Assembly (NCBI RefSeq): GCF_018691265.1
Contig: NW_024881278.1
Location: 2,170,001 to 2,234,000 of the forward strand
Direction: 5' to 3'
Length of the DNA: 64,000 nt
Source: Tyto alba
Taxonomy: Eukaryota; Chordata; Aves; Strigiformes; Tytonidae
The notes under the pieces are model-generated. The model made no database searches. It saw nothing but the letters and a program-made list of their open reading frames with translations, and had not been told where the DNA came from. The position numbers were made by a program, and so were the translations under genes. Shown here piece by piece: positions 1-12,850 of the stretch (position 1 is the stretch's first letter; every line of letters starts with the position of its first letter).

Positions 1-1764
1 CCTTCTTTCCCAATCTGTGTTTGAAGCAGGAAGAGAGGGGAAATGGTATGTCATTCAGAACGAAGTGCTAGACTTGGATTTACCAAATCTGCCTTTGATA
101 AACCTCCTGAACTTTCTAAGGCTTCACTTCCTCACCACTTCCTCAGCCATGGATAGTATTTGCAAGTGGTTCAGTGTTTCTATCACACGTCACACGGCAG
201 GGTAAAATCCCTTCTCCTCCAACCATATGGTGCTTGTAAGACTTCACTGATCTAGCAGGTACATCTACTAACATTCCCTTCGTTTCTTTGCTGCCCCTTT
301 CAGGCCAATCTTTATTTCCTTTTTTTTTTTTTTCCACACCCTCAGTAATATTCTACTTTACTTCTCTAGCCATGTCATTCCTAATCAGGAGGAAATCCTA
401 ATTATTCCCCTCCTGGGAGTCTATTGCTTTCAAAAGCAGTTGTTTGCAGCAGGTTAACAATAACTGAACGGCAAGGCTTACTCCTTGAAATTTGCCACTC
501 TAACTGAAGGCAAAGATTTCAGGCATCATTGTGGCAAAGAGCTAACACATAAAATGATGAGGAGATATATGTTATCTATAGAAGGATGCTAGATTATGTT
601 TCTGGAAACAAGTACCAAGAAAGGCCTTTCCAATCATTGCACAAGCTTTTTTGCTTTCCTCATCCTACACAAGCCGATGATCGGGAAACACCCATTACAA
701 GGGAGACACCTGAAGCCAGACAATCATCAAGCATGACACTGGGCGTGCCTTCATTAGAGTGCTAGGTGTGTGAGATCCCCACTCAGAGAAAGATATAAGA
801 TAGCAGTTTATTTGTAAAACAGCGGAGCCCTTGCCAGTTGTTGTCTAAAGATTTCAACAGGGCTGATCAGGTGAGTGCTCAGGCTCCAAAAGCAACCTTC
901 TCCGTCCCCCTCTCACCATCACACCATGCAGTAAAGCCAGCCTATTTCCAGTCACTACAAGATTTTTTACTAAATATCACATCAAGATCCAGAATTAGGA
1001 TACTTCAAGACAGACAGTACGTTGCCATGTCAGAACAGGTATCGCAGACAAACATCTTTTAAGATTCGGGCTTTTCTGGCAAAAGCAAACCTTTGGTTTT
1101 GTGGTTCATTCTTTAGGATGCTACATGCCAACTGTTCTACAAAATGTTCACATAAATGAGAAGTGTTGGTTTCAAAGAGAACAGCTTGAGAAAACAGTGA
1201 GCAAACTGACTTGGATTTTAAACAGTACAAGGCTGGAGAGAAGGCATCAGTAAAGTGCAGGCATCAGTTAAACCAGCCTTGCAGTAATGTAAACATCAAG
1301 AAAAGACTGATTCCCCTGCCTACCTTTTTTTTTTTTTTTTTGGTTATACTTGTTTAGTAATAAATCACACTTTAAAAACCACTCCACATACACTTTAAGT
1401 TGATAAAATAGCTTTCCACTAGTGATTTATACATCACAAAGTCAACTTCACCATCGGTTAAGCTTTAGAAAGAAACTACATTACAGCGTGCATTTGTTTG
1501 TTGTGTTTGATATGAACTAGAGGCTAATTAATCCACGGGACCAACAATGTGTTGCATGAGCATTCACAACTCTCACTGCAGGTTAGGATGACATGAAAAA
1601 AGCAGCTTCAGGTCCCAAGATCATAATATTTAACACACAAATCTAATCCATACAACCTGTTCAATGGAGACTGAGACCGCCATAAATCTATCTTAATAAG
1701 TAATGTTACAGCTACCTATTTGTTTTCAATATTGAGGCAATTAGAGTAAACAATTAAACCTTAC
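1..1764 (-). other. SPTLC3: 5' part of the first coding intron of SPTLC3
   Basis: The minus-strand donor GTAAGG at 1764-1759 opens an intron that runs off the left edge. I looked for the next expected exon, which should encode the segment leading into the membrane-proximal region of SPTLC3, and did not find it. The stretch is unique AT-rich DNA with two poly(T) runs (320-333 and 1325-1341) and no supported gene. The short open frames in it lack splice sites, family resemblance and codon bias. Confidence 0.75.
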
Positions 1765-1878
1765 CTTCATTCCTTTAGTAATTCCATTTTTCTTATACAT
1801 TCCACTTTTTAAGAGGTTATTCTGCTTCTGATGGTGATGATGTAGATGTCCATTGCAGACAGCACTGGGATTAGCCAT
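1765..1878 (-). CDS. SPTLC3: SPTLC3 first coding exon (partial gene; serine palmitoyltransferase long-chain base subunit 3)
   Basis: Seen: read on the minus strand, an ATG at 1878-1876 opens 38 codons ending at 1765, where AAG is followed by GTAAGG, a near-perfect splice donor. The peptide starts MANPSAVCNG, continues with a histidine cluster (HLHHHH, residues 11-16) and ends KKNGITKGMK. An in-frame TAA at 1890-1888, four codons before the ATG, fixes this as the first Met; the +4 base is G. Known: vertebrate SPTLC3 begins MANP with a nearby AVCNG, an LH.H segment and a KNGI.K segment, and the pyridoxal-phosphate catalytic domain is encoded by later exons. SPTLC3 pairs with SPTLC1 in the ER membrane and condenses serine with fatty acyl-CoA, the first step of sphingolipid synthesis, with some preference for shorter acyl chains. 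Inference: this is the N-terminal cytosolic tail; no catalytic residue lies in this exon. Its paralogue SPTLC2 starts differently. The rest of the gene lies left of the window. Confidence 0.85.
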
Positions 1879-1930
1879 CTGTTTAAATTAGTCAGATTCT
1901 CAATTCTTAAGGGTGTCTCAGGTCTTGCTA
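1879..1930 (-). other. SPTLC3: 5' untranslated part of the SPTLC3 start-codon exon, bounded by a candidate splice acceptor
   Basis: On the minus strand, 52 bases lie between a splice-acceptor-like site (CTGTCTTTTTTACAG, its AG at 1932-1931) and the ATG. A branch-point-like CTTAAC lies about 40 bases upstream of the AG. If this site is used, the start-codon exon spans 1,765-1,930 (166 nt) and a non-coding first exon lies further right. If it is not used, transcription starts nearby and this is plain 5' UTR. The sequence alone does not decide. Confidence 0.45.
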
Positions 1931-2600
1931 CTGTAAAAAAGACAGTGGGACGAGCAGATAAAGTTTTTGGTTAAGGCCTGAAAGGTATCCAACAGGTCTG
2001 TCAGGATTTTCCGGGATGAGAGGAGGAACTATCTTTTGCAATATCTTAGAAACTTAAAACTCTTCCTTTCATACACCTTCAGCCCCAGCAAGCTAGAACG
2101 CGAAATACATAGCAGGAGGTGTGCTCTTAAAATCTTTGAAAAATACTGCTCATTGCTGGCTATTGTATGAACACTGCTTCTATGAGTCAACAAGACTGCT
2201 GCAGCTATCAAGAAGTGGGTGGATTCAGAGGCGGAGACACTTAAAGATATATTACCTCTTAAAGATCTCCCAGTGAGGAACATTACATTATTTTCTCCTG
2301 ATTACACTCAATGTAGAGCTATGCCACCCCATTTAGAGTAGAGTAAGAAAATGTTTTGCAAATTTAAACAGAGTAACCTTTAAAATTACATGGTTCATCT
2401 TGCTAAGAACATATTGGCTGAAAAAAAAAAAATTTGCTGAGTAGAACAGAACTTTTTTTTTTTTTTTTATTCTCTTTTTACGGAAGTAACATGATAGACA
2501 CAATATTAATGCTTCAAGGAAATGGAAAGCATTTTAGAATTGAAAAGAAATTTTATCTAGAGCTATAAACAACATGTTTGGCCCTATCCTACAGATGCAT
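1931..2600 (-). promoter_or_regulatory. Upstream flank of SPTLC3: possible promoter, or intron after a non-coding exon
   Basis: This is the immediate 5' side of the start-codon exon on the minus strand. It is not a CpG island. A weak TATA-like stretch, read on the minus strand as GGTAATATATC, lies at about 2256-2246. An 84-codon open frame at 2029-2283 shows no family resemblance and is probably chance. An A run (2421-2432) and a T run (2453-2468) lie at the far end. The promoter assignment is inferred from position only. Confidence 0.25.
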
Positions 2601-2609
2601 GCCCAGGTA

Positions 2610-2790
2610 TTTACTAGAGTGACCTGTCCCTTTAAACGCAGTTTGGCCAGCAATGGGATAAATGTCATGCTATTATAATTAATGAGAAATGGACTTTTAT
2701 AAAGTTGATTAATTTAGTTTTATAACAAGTCAGGCTTTAATCACACATGAAACTAATGAGCAGGACTAAAATACATCCTTGCTTTTAAGA
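2610..2790. promoter_or_regulatory. Candidate conserved non-coding element upstream of SPTLC3
   Basis: This block, about 0.75 kb upstream of the ATG, is unique sequence with closely packed homeodomain-type cores: TAATTAATG (2676-2684), GATTAATTTA (2707-2716), two TTTTATA boxes (from 2695 and from 2718) of the kind bound by CDX or posterior HOX proteins, and a further ACTAATGAG near 2752. It contains no simple repeat or mobile-element text. This texture is typical of vertebrate conserved enhancers. Actual conservation is unverified. Confidence 0.3.
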
Positions 2791-5700
2791 CAAGAGTTTA
2801 CTGATTGTGGAAATACATACTCGTATTGCTGAACAAAATTTTAATGTTTAAGATTTTAGTGGCAAAACATAGAAGTATAAGCCTCTCTGGCAGCATTTGA
2901 TAGATTCCCTCCCAAAATAACTAAAATTAATGTGGAGAGAGATTAAAGGAAAGCTGTATTGTAATATCTATTTTGGAAAACAATAAGGATGAAAGTCTGG
3001 GAGAATAAATATACTTGGAGTGTTTTAATTATAAAAAATTACTATGCCATCTTGGCAATGAAATGTAAGTGATATACAGAAAAAGCAGCCTACAGCTTGA
3101 GTATGTGGAATGCAGAAGATTAAATCTTAAAGAACCACTGTGAAAATACACAGGGAAACGCATTGCATTGGTTTTGAAAACTTGTCTTAGACATGTATTG
3201 AGTTGCTAAAATGTATTTTCTCCTTTGAAGTGATTTGCAAAGTGGGATATCTTCAACCTGTTGGAAAACTTTTGGTGCCTACCCAGAAGACACCTGAACT
3301 GAACTGTGTTTAAAAGAAATACCTATGCATCTTTCCTTCTGCACTTCACCTCATTTCACACCACTCAGTGGTCTGCAGAGACTTTCACTGAGATCTGTAG
3401 AAAACCTCCATGATACACTATAGTGTAGCACAACTGAAAAAGTAGTCCATCTCTAACTAGATTTGATTTTTATATACTTGGAAAGAAGCCTTGTACTTAC
3501 ATATTCCAATTGATAAGACAGTAGTCATTTTGGTCAAGAAAATATCCCCTTAACTGGCTACAATGACACAGAAACACATAAAACATCAAGACGTTTGGCT
3601 TCACAATTACATCAGATTCACCATCAGAACTCAGATTTGTAGGTTTTGCCTTTTTGGTGTTTTTCCTAGGCAAGAACATCTCATTTCTATATGAAAGTCT
3701 TTTTTAGTCTTCATTGAGGTATCTGTAAAGATAACTCAATTACAGATTCATTGTGAATATGTAGTGATAAATTGTTGGTCATGATGAGTGGCTAGGAGTT
3801 CATATTTGCAAATAAAAGCCTGAGATGAGAAAAAGCCAGAAATAGGCAGAAAGAATGGTCAGTAATACTTCCCTGCATATCTATCACCTATGGTACCATG
3901 ATAAATGGAACAAGATAATGTAGAACATGCTCCCGGCACCTGGAAACCCCGTCCCGCCAAGAAGCATTCTTCATTTGGGAATTATTTCCTTGACTGTCAC
4001 AGCAACTCAAACATCTGTAAAATACGCCATCTGCTTGCTCAGTTACTGATCATCTTGACCTTGTTGTGATAAAGGTTAGACAAGAAAACTTACCAGGGTA
4101 GTGTCCTTCCCCTTAACAGCTTCCAGTGTCTCAGCTAGCACCTGTGCCAGGTATGCTTCCCAACAGACTGAGCACCTTTCAGGGCACAAAGTGATATAAT
4201 TAACCTCTCATGTATGTCTTTTTTTTCAATTAGGTTTATGGGGGAGTGAAATCTCTGATTATATAACAGTTCAGATGATGCAAATTCTTTCTCTAGTCCC
4301 AAGCTGTAAGTCTACACTTGTTATTTATTTCACAGTTCATGAAATACCAGTGCCCTTATATGAATAAAATAGTGAATTAAATATACTGTATTAATTTTAG
4401 TTTTTGACATCTCTAACATTTAAGACCACACACAAGCAGCACTTAAAATAAGAGACTACAATTATATATGAATTTAAATGAGCAACTTTAAAAACCTGAG
4501 AAGTGTTGTCCTTTCAGATTTCTTTTAACTGTGCTCTAAAAGCCAGAACTCACAAAACCAAACACCACTAGGGGATAAGTATAATTCCTGTCCTGGTTCT
4601 ATCCAGAGCAAATGATTTATAGAAGAGATGAGTTTGGCCAAATACACACAGATGATCTGTAAACAGGATGCAGTATCTCTCCTGCAGTAAAAAAAAATGT
4701 TGAATCGTGCCCTTCAAAATGCCATCTCAGTCAAAGCCATCTGTTACTTGGGCTTCTATATCCATATCTATCATGTTACGAATTAGCTGCATCTAAATCT
4801 ATTACTCAGAAATATGAGAGTCTTTGTTGCATGAACACTAGAGGAAGGACCCAATAATTGTGTACTTTGCAACACCAAAATCATCATCAGCAATACCCTG
4901 TATTTTTACCATTCTTGGAAGTGGGAGAAAAAAAATTGCTATGAAGACTGTATAAGAACCGTGTGTATTTATCTGCAGGGCACCCCAGTTCTGCTAGGTT
5001 TATATGTGAGCTTCGCTTCAGCGGCTTGCGTATGGGTCAGAAGTCACAAAGTTGCTGTTCTTACATTAGCAAGAGGACACTGAATGTCTAAGGTCACCAG
5101 CAGACCACACACCATGTTCTACATAAATGTTGGTAAAGTTCATAAGACATGCCTACAGTTAAGACACCAGTGAATTCCCAGGGTCCCTTGCTTTGTCATT
5201 AGCATGTCAACACCATTGGGTCTTTGATGACTCACCTCTTGAAATTAGGATAAGTGTTTAAATCCTTTGTAAATGCTCTGAGATAAATTACTGAGAATTG
5301 TGGTGCAAAAGTGAAGTGAAATCTATACAGTTAATTAGCCAGGGTTTAACAACAGAGCAGAGAGAAAAGGGAGGGGTAGAGCTCTGCCTAGGCAGTCTCT
5401 CAGTATTCAAATAAAACCACTTTTCTGTTATTTGTTACCATTATTACACAGGATAGTTTAAAAGTTTGACCTCTGCTGATGCACTCAAGAAATGTGGACA
5501 AAACCATCTAACCTTCCATTAGACTTTTGGCCCAGTCAGACCATTTAGTGTCATTAGAGTGGCCATAGGGTTCCCATTTATAGTAGCACTATTGGATTAC
5601 CTACCAGTAAAAAAATACATCTCACAAGAAGGCATGAGAGCCTAATCCCCAGAAATCTGTAATGTCATAAACAAGAAGGATTTCCACAGGATTCATGCTC

Positions 5701-6472
5701 ATCCCAGAGAACAGTTAGTTACAGCATAGTTGTGAAATGTTCTTGCAATCTAGTTGCGAGATCTTGATAATTTCAGTTCATGACAGATGCAAATTTATAT
5801 GCCACATGAAACAATAAGGATCTACACAAAGACATCTACTAGCTTTATGCTTATTTCCACTGAACAGACACTAGTGTCAAACAGGGGCTGAAAAAACTGG
5901 GAGCTTAACTCTATTCCTCTGTTAAAAGTCATGGTTCTAATATTTTTAAATTAGCTGCAGAGCATGCTCCAGTAGTGGAGTACACAGTTAAAAAGCCTTT
6001 TTGCTCTCCCAATCACTTATTTTACAACAGAATCCCACCTTATAAATTCTCTGTACCATTGATGTCATATTCTCTGATTAGGATCCCAGTGTGTTTGCTA
6101 CCTGTGGACACACGGATAGTGGAAACAATTCCTGACCCAGATATGTAGATGATTTATGATATAACACCACCAGTGAGGCTGAAATAAATGAACAAATAGG
6201 GAGACACTATAACAACAATGCAACATAAGCAACAGCAAGTACCAGATATCAGCTGCCTAGTCTTCTCCCCGGCTGTCTTTCCAGATTCGTCCAGGCTTCA
6301 TCAGCACTGGCTGTAGGCTAAACTTCCTAAACGTTCACATGGAAAACCCCTTAATCCATGTTTTCTGCTTTAAACCCTATCTAGCCAATAAATATGTGGG
6401 AATGAGTAGGGATATCACCCTATACCTGTGTGTAAAACTGCACAGCAAAGCTGGTAGATCCCTTCAAGCACT

Positions 6473-6494
6473 CTTGTACAAGTTCTTGTACAAG
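6473..6494. repeat. Palindromic 12-bp tandem duplication
   Basis: The self-complementary 10-mer CTTGTACAAG occurs at 6473-6482 and again at 6485-6494, a tandem repeat of period 12. Each copy is a perfect palindrome, and the pair could also form a small cruciform. It is probably a local replication slip and has no assigned function. Confidence 0.8.
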
Positions 6495-9400
6495 ATATAC
6501 AAAATGCTTTGAAATCCATCAGGAAATAATCCTAGAGCATCTCAGAACCAAGACCCATGGCACAGGTGGAGGTACGCAGCCAGCACTGCGACAGAGAGGA
6601 CATGGTACAACAGGCAGTGGTATTCCAACTCTGGCAGGTTCATGCATCATCTGCAGAGTCCTGAGGCTGGTGTGGCTGCTTTTTTCTCACCTCTGCAGTC
6701 TGGGAGCTGAAGGGGAGAGAACGGCACAAACAGGTTCCCCAGGGGTGAGGTAGAGGGGGCTATATACTCTACTTTGAATTACATCAGATATTAGTGGCTG
6801 GGAAGATCAACCACAGGGAAAATTTGCACATTTTACAGCTTTGCTGGGTTGTATGAATTTCTAGAAAAGAGGCTGTGAGATCTCCAGAGCAAGAAGGTCC
6901 TGACAACAAGGTAGTCTTGCACCACTTTAAATTTCCTTGAAATCACTGCAAAATGCCCACACTGTCAGGAAAAGCACAACCAGAGGTGCTGGCCTGGGTG
7001 AAAGAAGCCATGTCCAGCTCTGAAAGCTGAGCTAGCCCAAGGAACCAAAAGCCAAGGGAGCAGGCAAGGATTTGGAGGGTGCAGTCTGCATGCTTACAGC
7101 TGCTGCACTGCAGCCTGTTGGACCCAGTAGTTGAACAGACAGATTAGACATATACAGTCATTTGATCACTTGTTTTAAAAAACTTTCTGGGTGAAGCAAG
7201 AATACTAGTTTAGCAATTTCAGCCTGTCAGCATGTACAAATGATTACTGTGTGCTAGGAAGCAACTTTTTTTTTTTTTTACTACTTATGTAAGCTTCTTT
7301 AACTTTTGCTCTACAAGTGCATACTAAGTCTTGATGAGTTTTCCTCAACATTGCTCCTGTTCTAAGGGACATGGAGATTGCCATTCTGCTGGCAGAGGTC
7401 CCTCTTACACATCTCAGACTACAACTAAAACTTAAAAGGGATGGAGGTCTCTTTAAGGTCTAGTGGATGGAGAAATGTTGCTTCATAGCTCAAAATGTGA
7501 CTCTAGGCTTCTGAACTGCACTGGTTTTCCATAACAAACATTTTTAGAAAATTCACTCTGCTTTGTGAACTACCAGGGTGCAAGAACTTCTTAGGAATCA
7601 TGGATATAAGTACCTAAGGAAAGAAAGCTTATTGTGCAAACTTGCAGTCTTTACACATCGATTCACACATTTGAGGAGTCTACAAAAGACTGAAAATTTT
7701 GTTTGGTACACTATGGAGCTACAGCACTGAATGAAACTGTCCTGCATTGAAAAAACTTACTGATTTTTAAAATTTTTTAAAAAATTTTTTTCCCAAATGG
7801 GCCTTGAAATTTTGTTGTTATTTAGTATAGCAACAGCCCAGATGGATTTGTTGATTTTTAATTACAGAGGTGGGACATTACTAACCTACTTTCAGTCTTA
7901 TACCTCAAGGAGTGGCACAACGGCATGGTTCTGTGGAAAGTCACATGCATACAGGTGCATGAAGAGAGAACTTCCACAAAGAAAATAGGAAATTCAACAG
8001 TTTTTCGAGCAGTTTGCATCTTCTTCCCCCTCCCCTCCATCTGATCCCCTATCTCTAAAAGGGAAAAAAAACATCTATAAGTCCCCCAAAATCCAGCTCT
8101 GGGCAGTCCAGAACAGGTATCACTTTTGAAACATGACACACCTCATTAATCCTCTCCAGTTTTTTCTTTGATGGATGGCCCAAGGGAAGCTCTTGGGAAA
8201 CAGCATGAAGCAGGCAGAGACTTGATCTTTTACATTTTCCATCTGAATTTCATCTGTATTGCTTTATCATCACAATCCATTGTTTTTCTCTTTCCTTCCT
8301 TTCAACAGATTTTTGTGGATAGGCTCAGTAACGCACAAAGAGCTTTTGGCTTTCATCCATCCTTCTTGCCCACACAATCATCAGTGGGCTCAGAAAAAAA
8401 CCCCACAAACAAACACAGAGTAACGACTGAATATTTTGAGAATTCATACAGGATGGCAATAATAAAAAATGTCTGCATGGATATAACGAAGGGAGGAGAT
8501 TTCCAGCTATGGTCACAGGCTAGAATCAAAGGACTCATATATATGTGTATTTACTGGGAATCAAAGGTTTACTTTAATGTGAATAAAGTCACTGCAAGGT
8601 CAGAGCATGAAATCTACAGTACACAGGCATAAATCAATACACCTATTGAAAAGAGGTGGAGAACCAGGCACCCTGTATGAACACTTGGTAGACCACCCAG
8701 GTTGGCAGTTCCATACACTTTCAGAAACTTTCCTTCAGACTTATAACTCCTATGAAGACAGAGGTCAATTGAGTTTCACAACTTGATTGCACTATGTTCA
8801 TGAAGGGATCAGAAATTGTTTTAAAAACAAATGACCGTTCTTATCTCAGATACTGTTGGTTTAAGGGACTGAAGAGAAGTGCTAGTGAAAGAAAAGGATT
8901 TTTGACTAAACCACTACCAAGAGCAGGATGGAGTACTAGTAATTTAAATTTAGGTATGTTTCTACTAATTGTTCACTTTGAGGAGAAAGGAGAGAAAGTT
9001 TCCTCACACCTACATGAAAGTCCGTGTTTTCAAAGGGAAGCCCAAACATTGCTGACAAGAGCAGATGCTCTATTTATGCTGCTTGCACACCCCTAGCTTG
9101 GAACATCCTCTGAATTTGGCTTCCCACCAACTGTATGTCTTTTGTTTCAGATTTTTTGTAGGCTCTTCAAAACAAAGCTCTCATTTTACATATCGAACAT
9201 GATGGAACTCAAATCACACCTGCAAATGCTTATATAACACTGGAAATAAATTATCATTTCTTGAAAAGCAGAATAAACTACAGCAGAGAATTTTGCTGTT
9301 TGATATCAGTGCAACCAGGACTAGTTGTGTACACTAATGAAGTTAAATCAATACAGACAGGACCACATGAATTGCCAGACCATCACAGATAACTCAAGTA

Positions 9401-10327
9401 CCCTCAATTGCAGTGGACATCTAAAAACCCCAAACTCAATATGGTATACATAACATTTCTCATTCTAATTTTGCATTCTATTAAACCCTCCCTGGATGCA
9501 CTTAGTGTTACTGTTCCAGTGCTACGGGGAGATATATTGAACCAGTAATGTACATTTCTCTGAGCAAAAATAGTGTCTGAAAAGAGATGCATGAACAAAG
9601 CACAACTATTTTATCAATTTGAGTTATGCAGGACAGTATTGTATGTCTGAATGCCAGATCATCTGATTGTTGGACAGCAAGATCTTTGCTTATGTGTCTT
9701 GTTCCTGTCAGTTTTGCTTCCACCACTTTAATATGTAGCTGTTAAAAAGACAAATATAACATATTTCTTGCTATCCACAGATGTCATTCCCTCCTCGAAT
9801 ATGGTTGAAGTCTCATTCTACTCTTGCACTATAATAATACATTATTTAAGTCAATCTATGTCAGTGGAGTAATAGCAGTGTGACTAAGCTACCAACTGTG
9901 GCAGACAGCTCCAATTTCTAACGATTTTTTCATCCTAACTTTTGTCAACAGTGTGTCGGCAACTAGCACAACTTTCAATGGACTTCTGAAGAGCAGTTTA
10001 GATTATTAAATCCATAGATCATTTATTATAGACTAGTAAAAGATGACAGACTGTCAGATTATAACCAGACCTAAACTTTATTTATCAGCATGCGCACATT
10101 GCTTTGGATGTTATTCTTGAACTATATAAGGAAACCACACATTTCAAATCTTCAGTTCATATTCCAGAGACATTCACAATGAAATCTACTATTCAGGTCA
10201 GGGTTTAGATAAAATTAATAAACTGTTTTCTGTTTTTTCCCTGTTTATAATCTGAAGTACACATCTTAAATATCCTGTCTGCATTAGCTAAGTTATATAA
10301 ATAAAGGAGGCTGTAAGTTTTGACTAG

Positions 10328-10349
10328 AAAAAAACAAACAAACAAACAA
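10328..10349 (+). repeat. A-rich / (CAAA)n simple repeat
   Basis: A run of A is followed by about four CAAA units. It is a short tetranucleotide microsatellite with no other content. Confidence 0.85.
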
Positions 10350-12832
10350 CACTAGGCTTCCAGGCAGCCAAGTTTCTACTATTTAATCAGATGTATTATG
10401 TTATGAAGAAAAAGTATCATGGTTCAGGATAACTCAGTTAACATGATTAGTAGTTTGAGGTGTCTTCTTGACTTGTGATTCTTATAGATACTTTTGGAGG
10501 TCAGCTAATATTGTAGTGCTGTGCTCTCTTGAGAAATGAAACCTCTAAATACTTTTCTTTCCCTTTTGTTTATTTTATCATAAAACTTAAATCCTGAAAC
10601 CATGTGTACTCTGTATTAAGAGTCTGCCATTAACATGACCTGATCTACTGTAAATTCAGTCACTGTTGTGGTTTCCTCTGAAAATACCTACTTAGCTTTA
10701 CAATTTTTGGTCTTTATGTAGATGACAATTATTTTATCATTGTTTTCATGATTTACTGGATACAGTCGATATCAGGCATTGAAATATCATAAAACTAGTT
10801 TAAAACAATAATGATTTGAGATCTTCTCTTTTCCAAAACTTTTGGATGCATTTGAGTCTTATTTTCAGTACCAATGCAAAATCTTTTGTTATTGAAAGCT
10901 GGGAATCTTTCCTAACAGAAAGTTAAGTTCTAACAGCCCCAAATCATCATAGTTAGAAACACAGGCTTTGCTTCAATATTCTCAAAGTGTTACTATAGGC
11001 TTTGCAGGGGAGAGGGACTTTTTCTGATGTTTTAAGTTCAAAGAATTCTGTTATCTCTTGCATAGAGATAGAAGCTGGTACAAACATTTTTCTATGATCT
11101 TTTCAGAGGGACATATGGAACTCTATCAGGTAATAAAAGGAAACACAGACAAGCTACTCTGCTTGTAGAGAAAATGTATCAGAAATTACCTTGGGTTTGA
11201 ATCCCAAAACTTTCATATTTGGGTAACTATTCACACCCTTAGCACAAGAACTACAAATTTACCTTTTTCCACTCATTGTACAAAACAGTCTTCTGGCAGA
11301 TGACCTCAACACTGTTAGAGTCGTCAAGAGTCAAACAGGTAAACAGTTTACCTTGTAAAGGAGGATATCAGAGCTTATCCACATCTCACTTTCCAGTCTG
11401 GTTAAAACAATTTTATTAACTTTTTATTTATACAGCAAGTAATTCTACTAAATTTTATTTTTAAAGTATACCATTGTGAGTACTACTGACAAAAAACACG
11501 TGTTCATCAAGGCGTAAATATCTTCTACCAAAACCTTGTATTTGGTGTTCTATAACAACCTGTATTTCAGGCCTGAGTAGAAAAATCCAACAATTTTCCC
11601 TTTCTGTGGAGCAAAAATAATCTGATTTTCTTTAGTTACAAATCCTGCATCTCCTTGTTCTTTCATGATGTACAATAAGATGACAGGAAAATGGTTGTGA
11701 GCCATAAAAATATAATACTGTACCCCTGGTTTCTTAAGCAATATTACCAGAACTTGTTCTCTGAGTGTATTCAGATGTCAATCAGCTGTATGTACTCATA
11801 ACATTAGGAATTTGTTGGGATTTTTGATATATGGTACACATATCCACTTAGGAATCTGTACCCAACCCCAGGACATTTGTGGCACCTGACACTTTAATCT
11901 CCTTGCAAGGATTAAGACTCTATAAATAACATAGCTGATATGGTTCTGTCCCTATTTTATGATACAAATGAAAAATATCTGACTGGAATGTCATGGTCAG
12001 ACAAAATCAACAGTAATAGAAAAAATCAGACCTAGACAAAAAGGAATAACAGTACAGTAACTAAGAGCCTGCTGCAAAAATATACCAGTAAGCACAAGTA
12101 AGCCTAGTATACCCTTTTGCTCTAGTTTCTTCCACTTACAAGTATCATGCCACTACTACATTCTAACCTAGTATTTGATTGTAAAGTCAAGTCTGTAATT
12201 CTTACACCTAAAATGAAAAACTTCATGTTGCTAGTCCCAGTGAACTCACCCAAGCCAAAGGCTGAAAGAACTTTACAAGCACCAGGTAGAAGCAAAACCT
12301 CTTTCTTGGGACATTTTTCTACTGACCTCTTTCACTAGCAATGTGATCCACAGCCATGAAACCTCTATAGCTGTCCAAGACAGATTTCAGTCTACTTTTC
12401 TGAGACCTCCTGCCAGTCAGACTAATTTGTTTGCTGGACTCCGTAATTTGGAACAAGTCAGTGCGGTATAGTCATTGTTTCCAGCCGTTGATGTGATGAA
12501 TGGAGTTAGGACAGCTCTGTGCCATCTATTCCTTCTATGTGTCATCACCACATCAATTCAGACAAGTTGTTCTTAGCTACAAACATCTGGAACATTAAGA
12601 CAACTGGTACTTAACCAGGAAGACAAATCTCCTTAGTATCACTAATAAAACTTAACCTAAAGACATAGCTTTAACCTATATTTAATAATGAAATTTCAGT
12701 CTCTGAACAGGAAATTAAGAAGTGATTTCACACAAAGCTTAAAGGTTATTGCTCATTGTTCTTGTAATGTAATTGTTCAGTGCTTCTGGAAGCATATAGG
12801 CCCAGATGAGAACTAGTAATGTTATCCAGTTG

Positions 12833-12850
12833 AAAAAAAAAAAAAAAAAA
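12833..12850 (+). repeat. Poly(A), 18 bases
   Basis: This is an uninterrupted A run followed by A-rich sequence to about 12870. It could be the tail of an old retroposed copy, but no recognisable source sequence lies upstream, so it is listed only as a homopolymer. Confidence 0.9.

Noticed and set aside
2029..2283. 84-codon minus-strand frame upstream of the SPTLC3 exon, considered as extra N-terminal coding sequence or an upstream ORF
   Set aside because: An in-frame stop precedes the SPTLC3 ATG, the frame shows no similarity to the family, and the sequence has no strong exon boundary.
6550..6760. GC-richer patch considered as a CR1 LINE fragment
   Set aside because: No CR1 3' terminal octamer repeats and no reverse-transcriptase-like frame, so the assignment could not be supported.
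8168..8632. 154-codon plus-strand open frame
   Set aside because: No domain, overlapping frames on the other strand and no supporting context.
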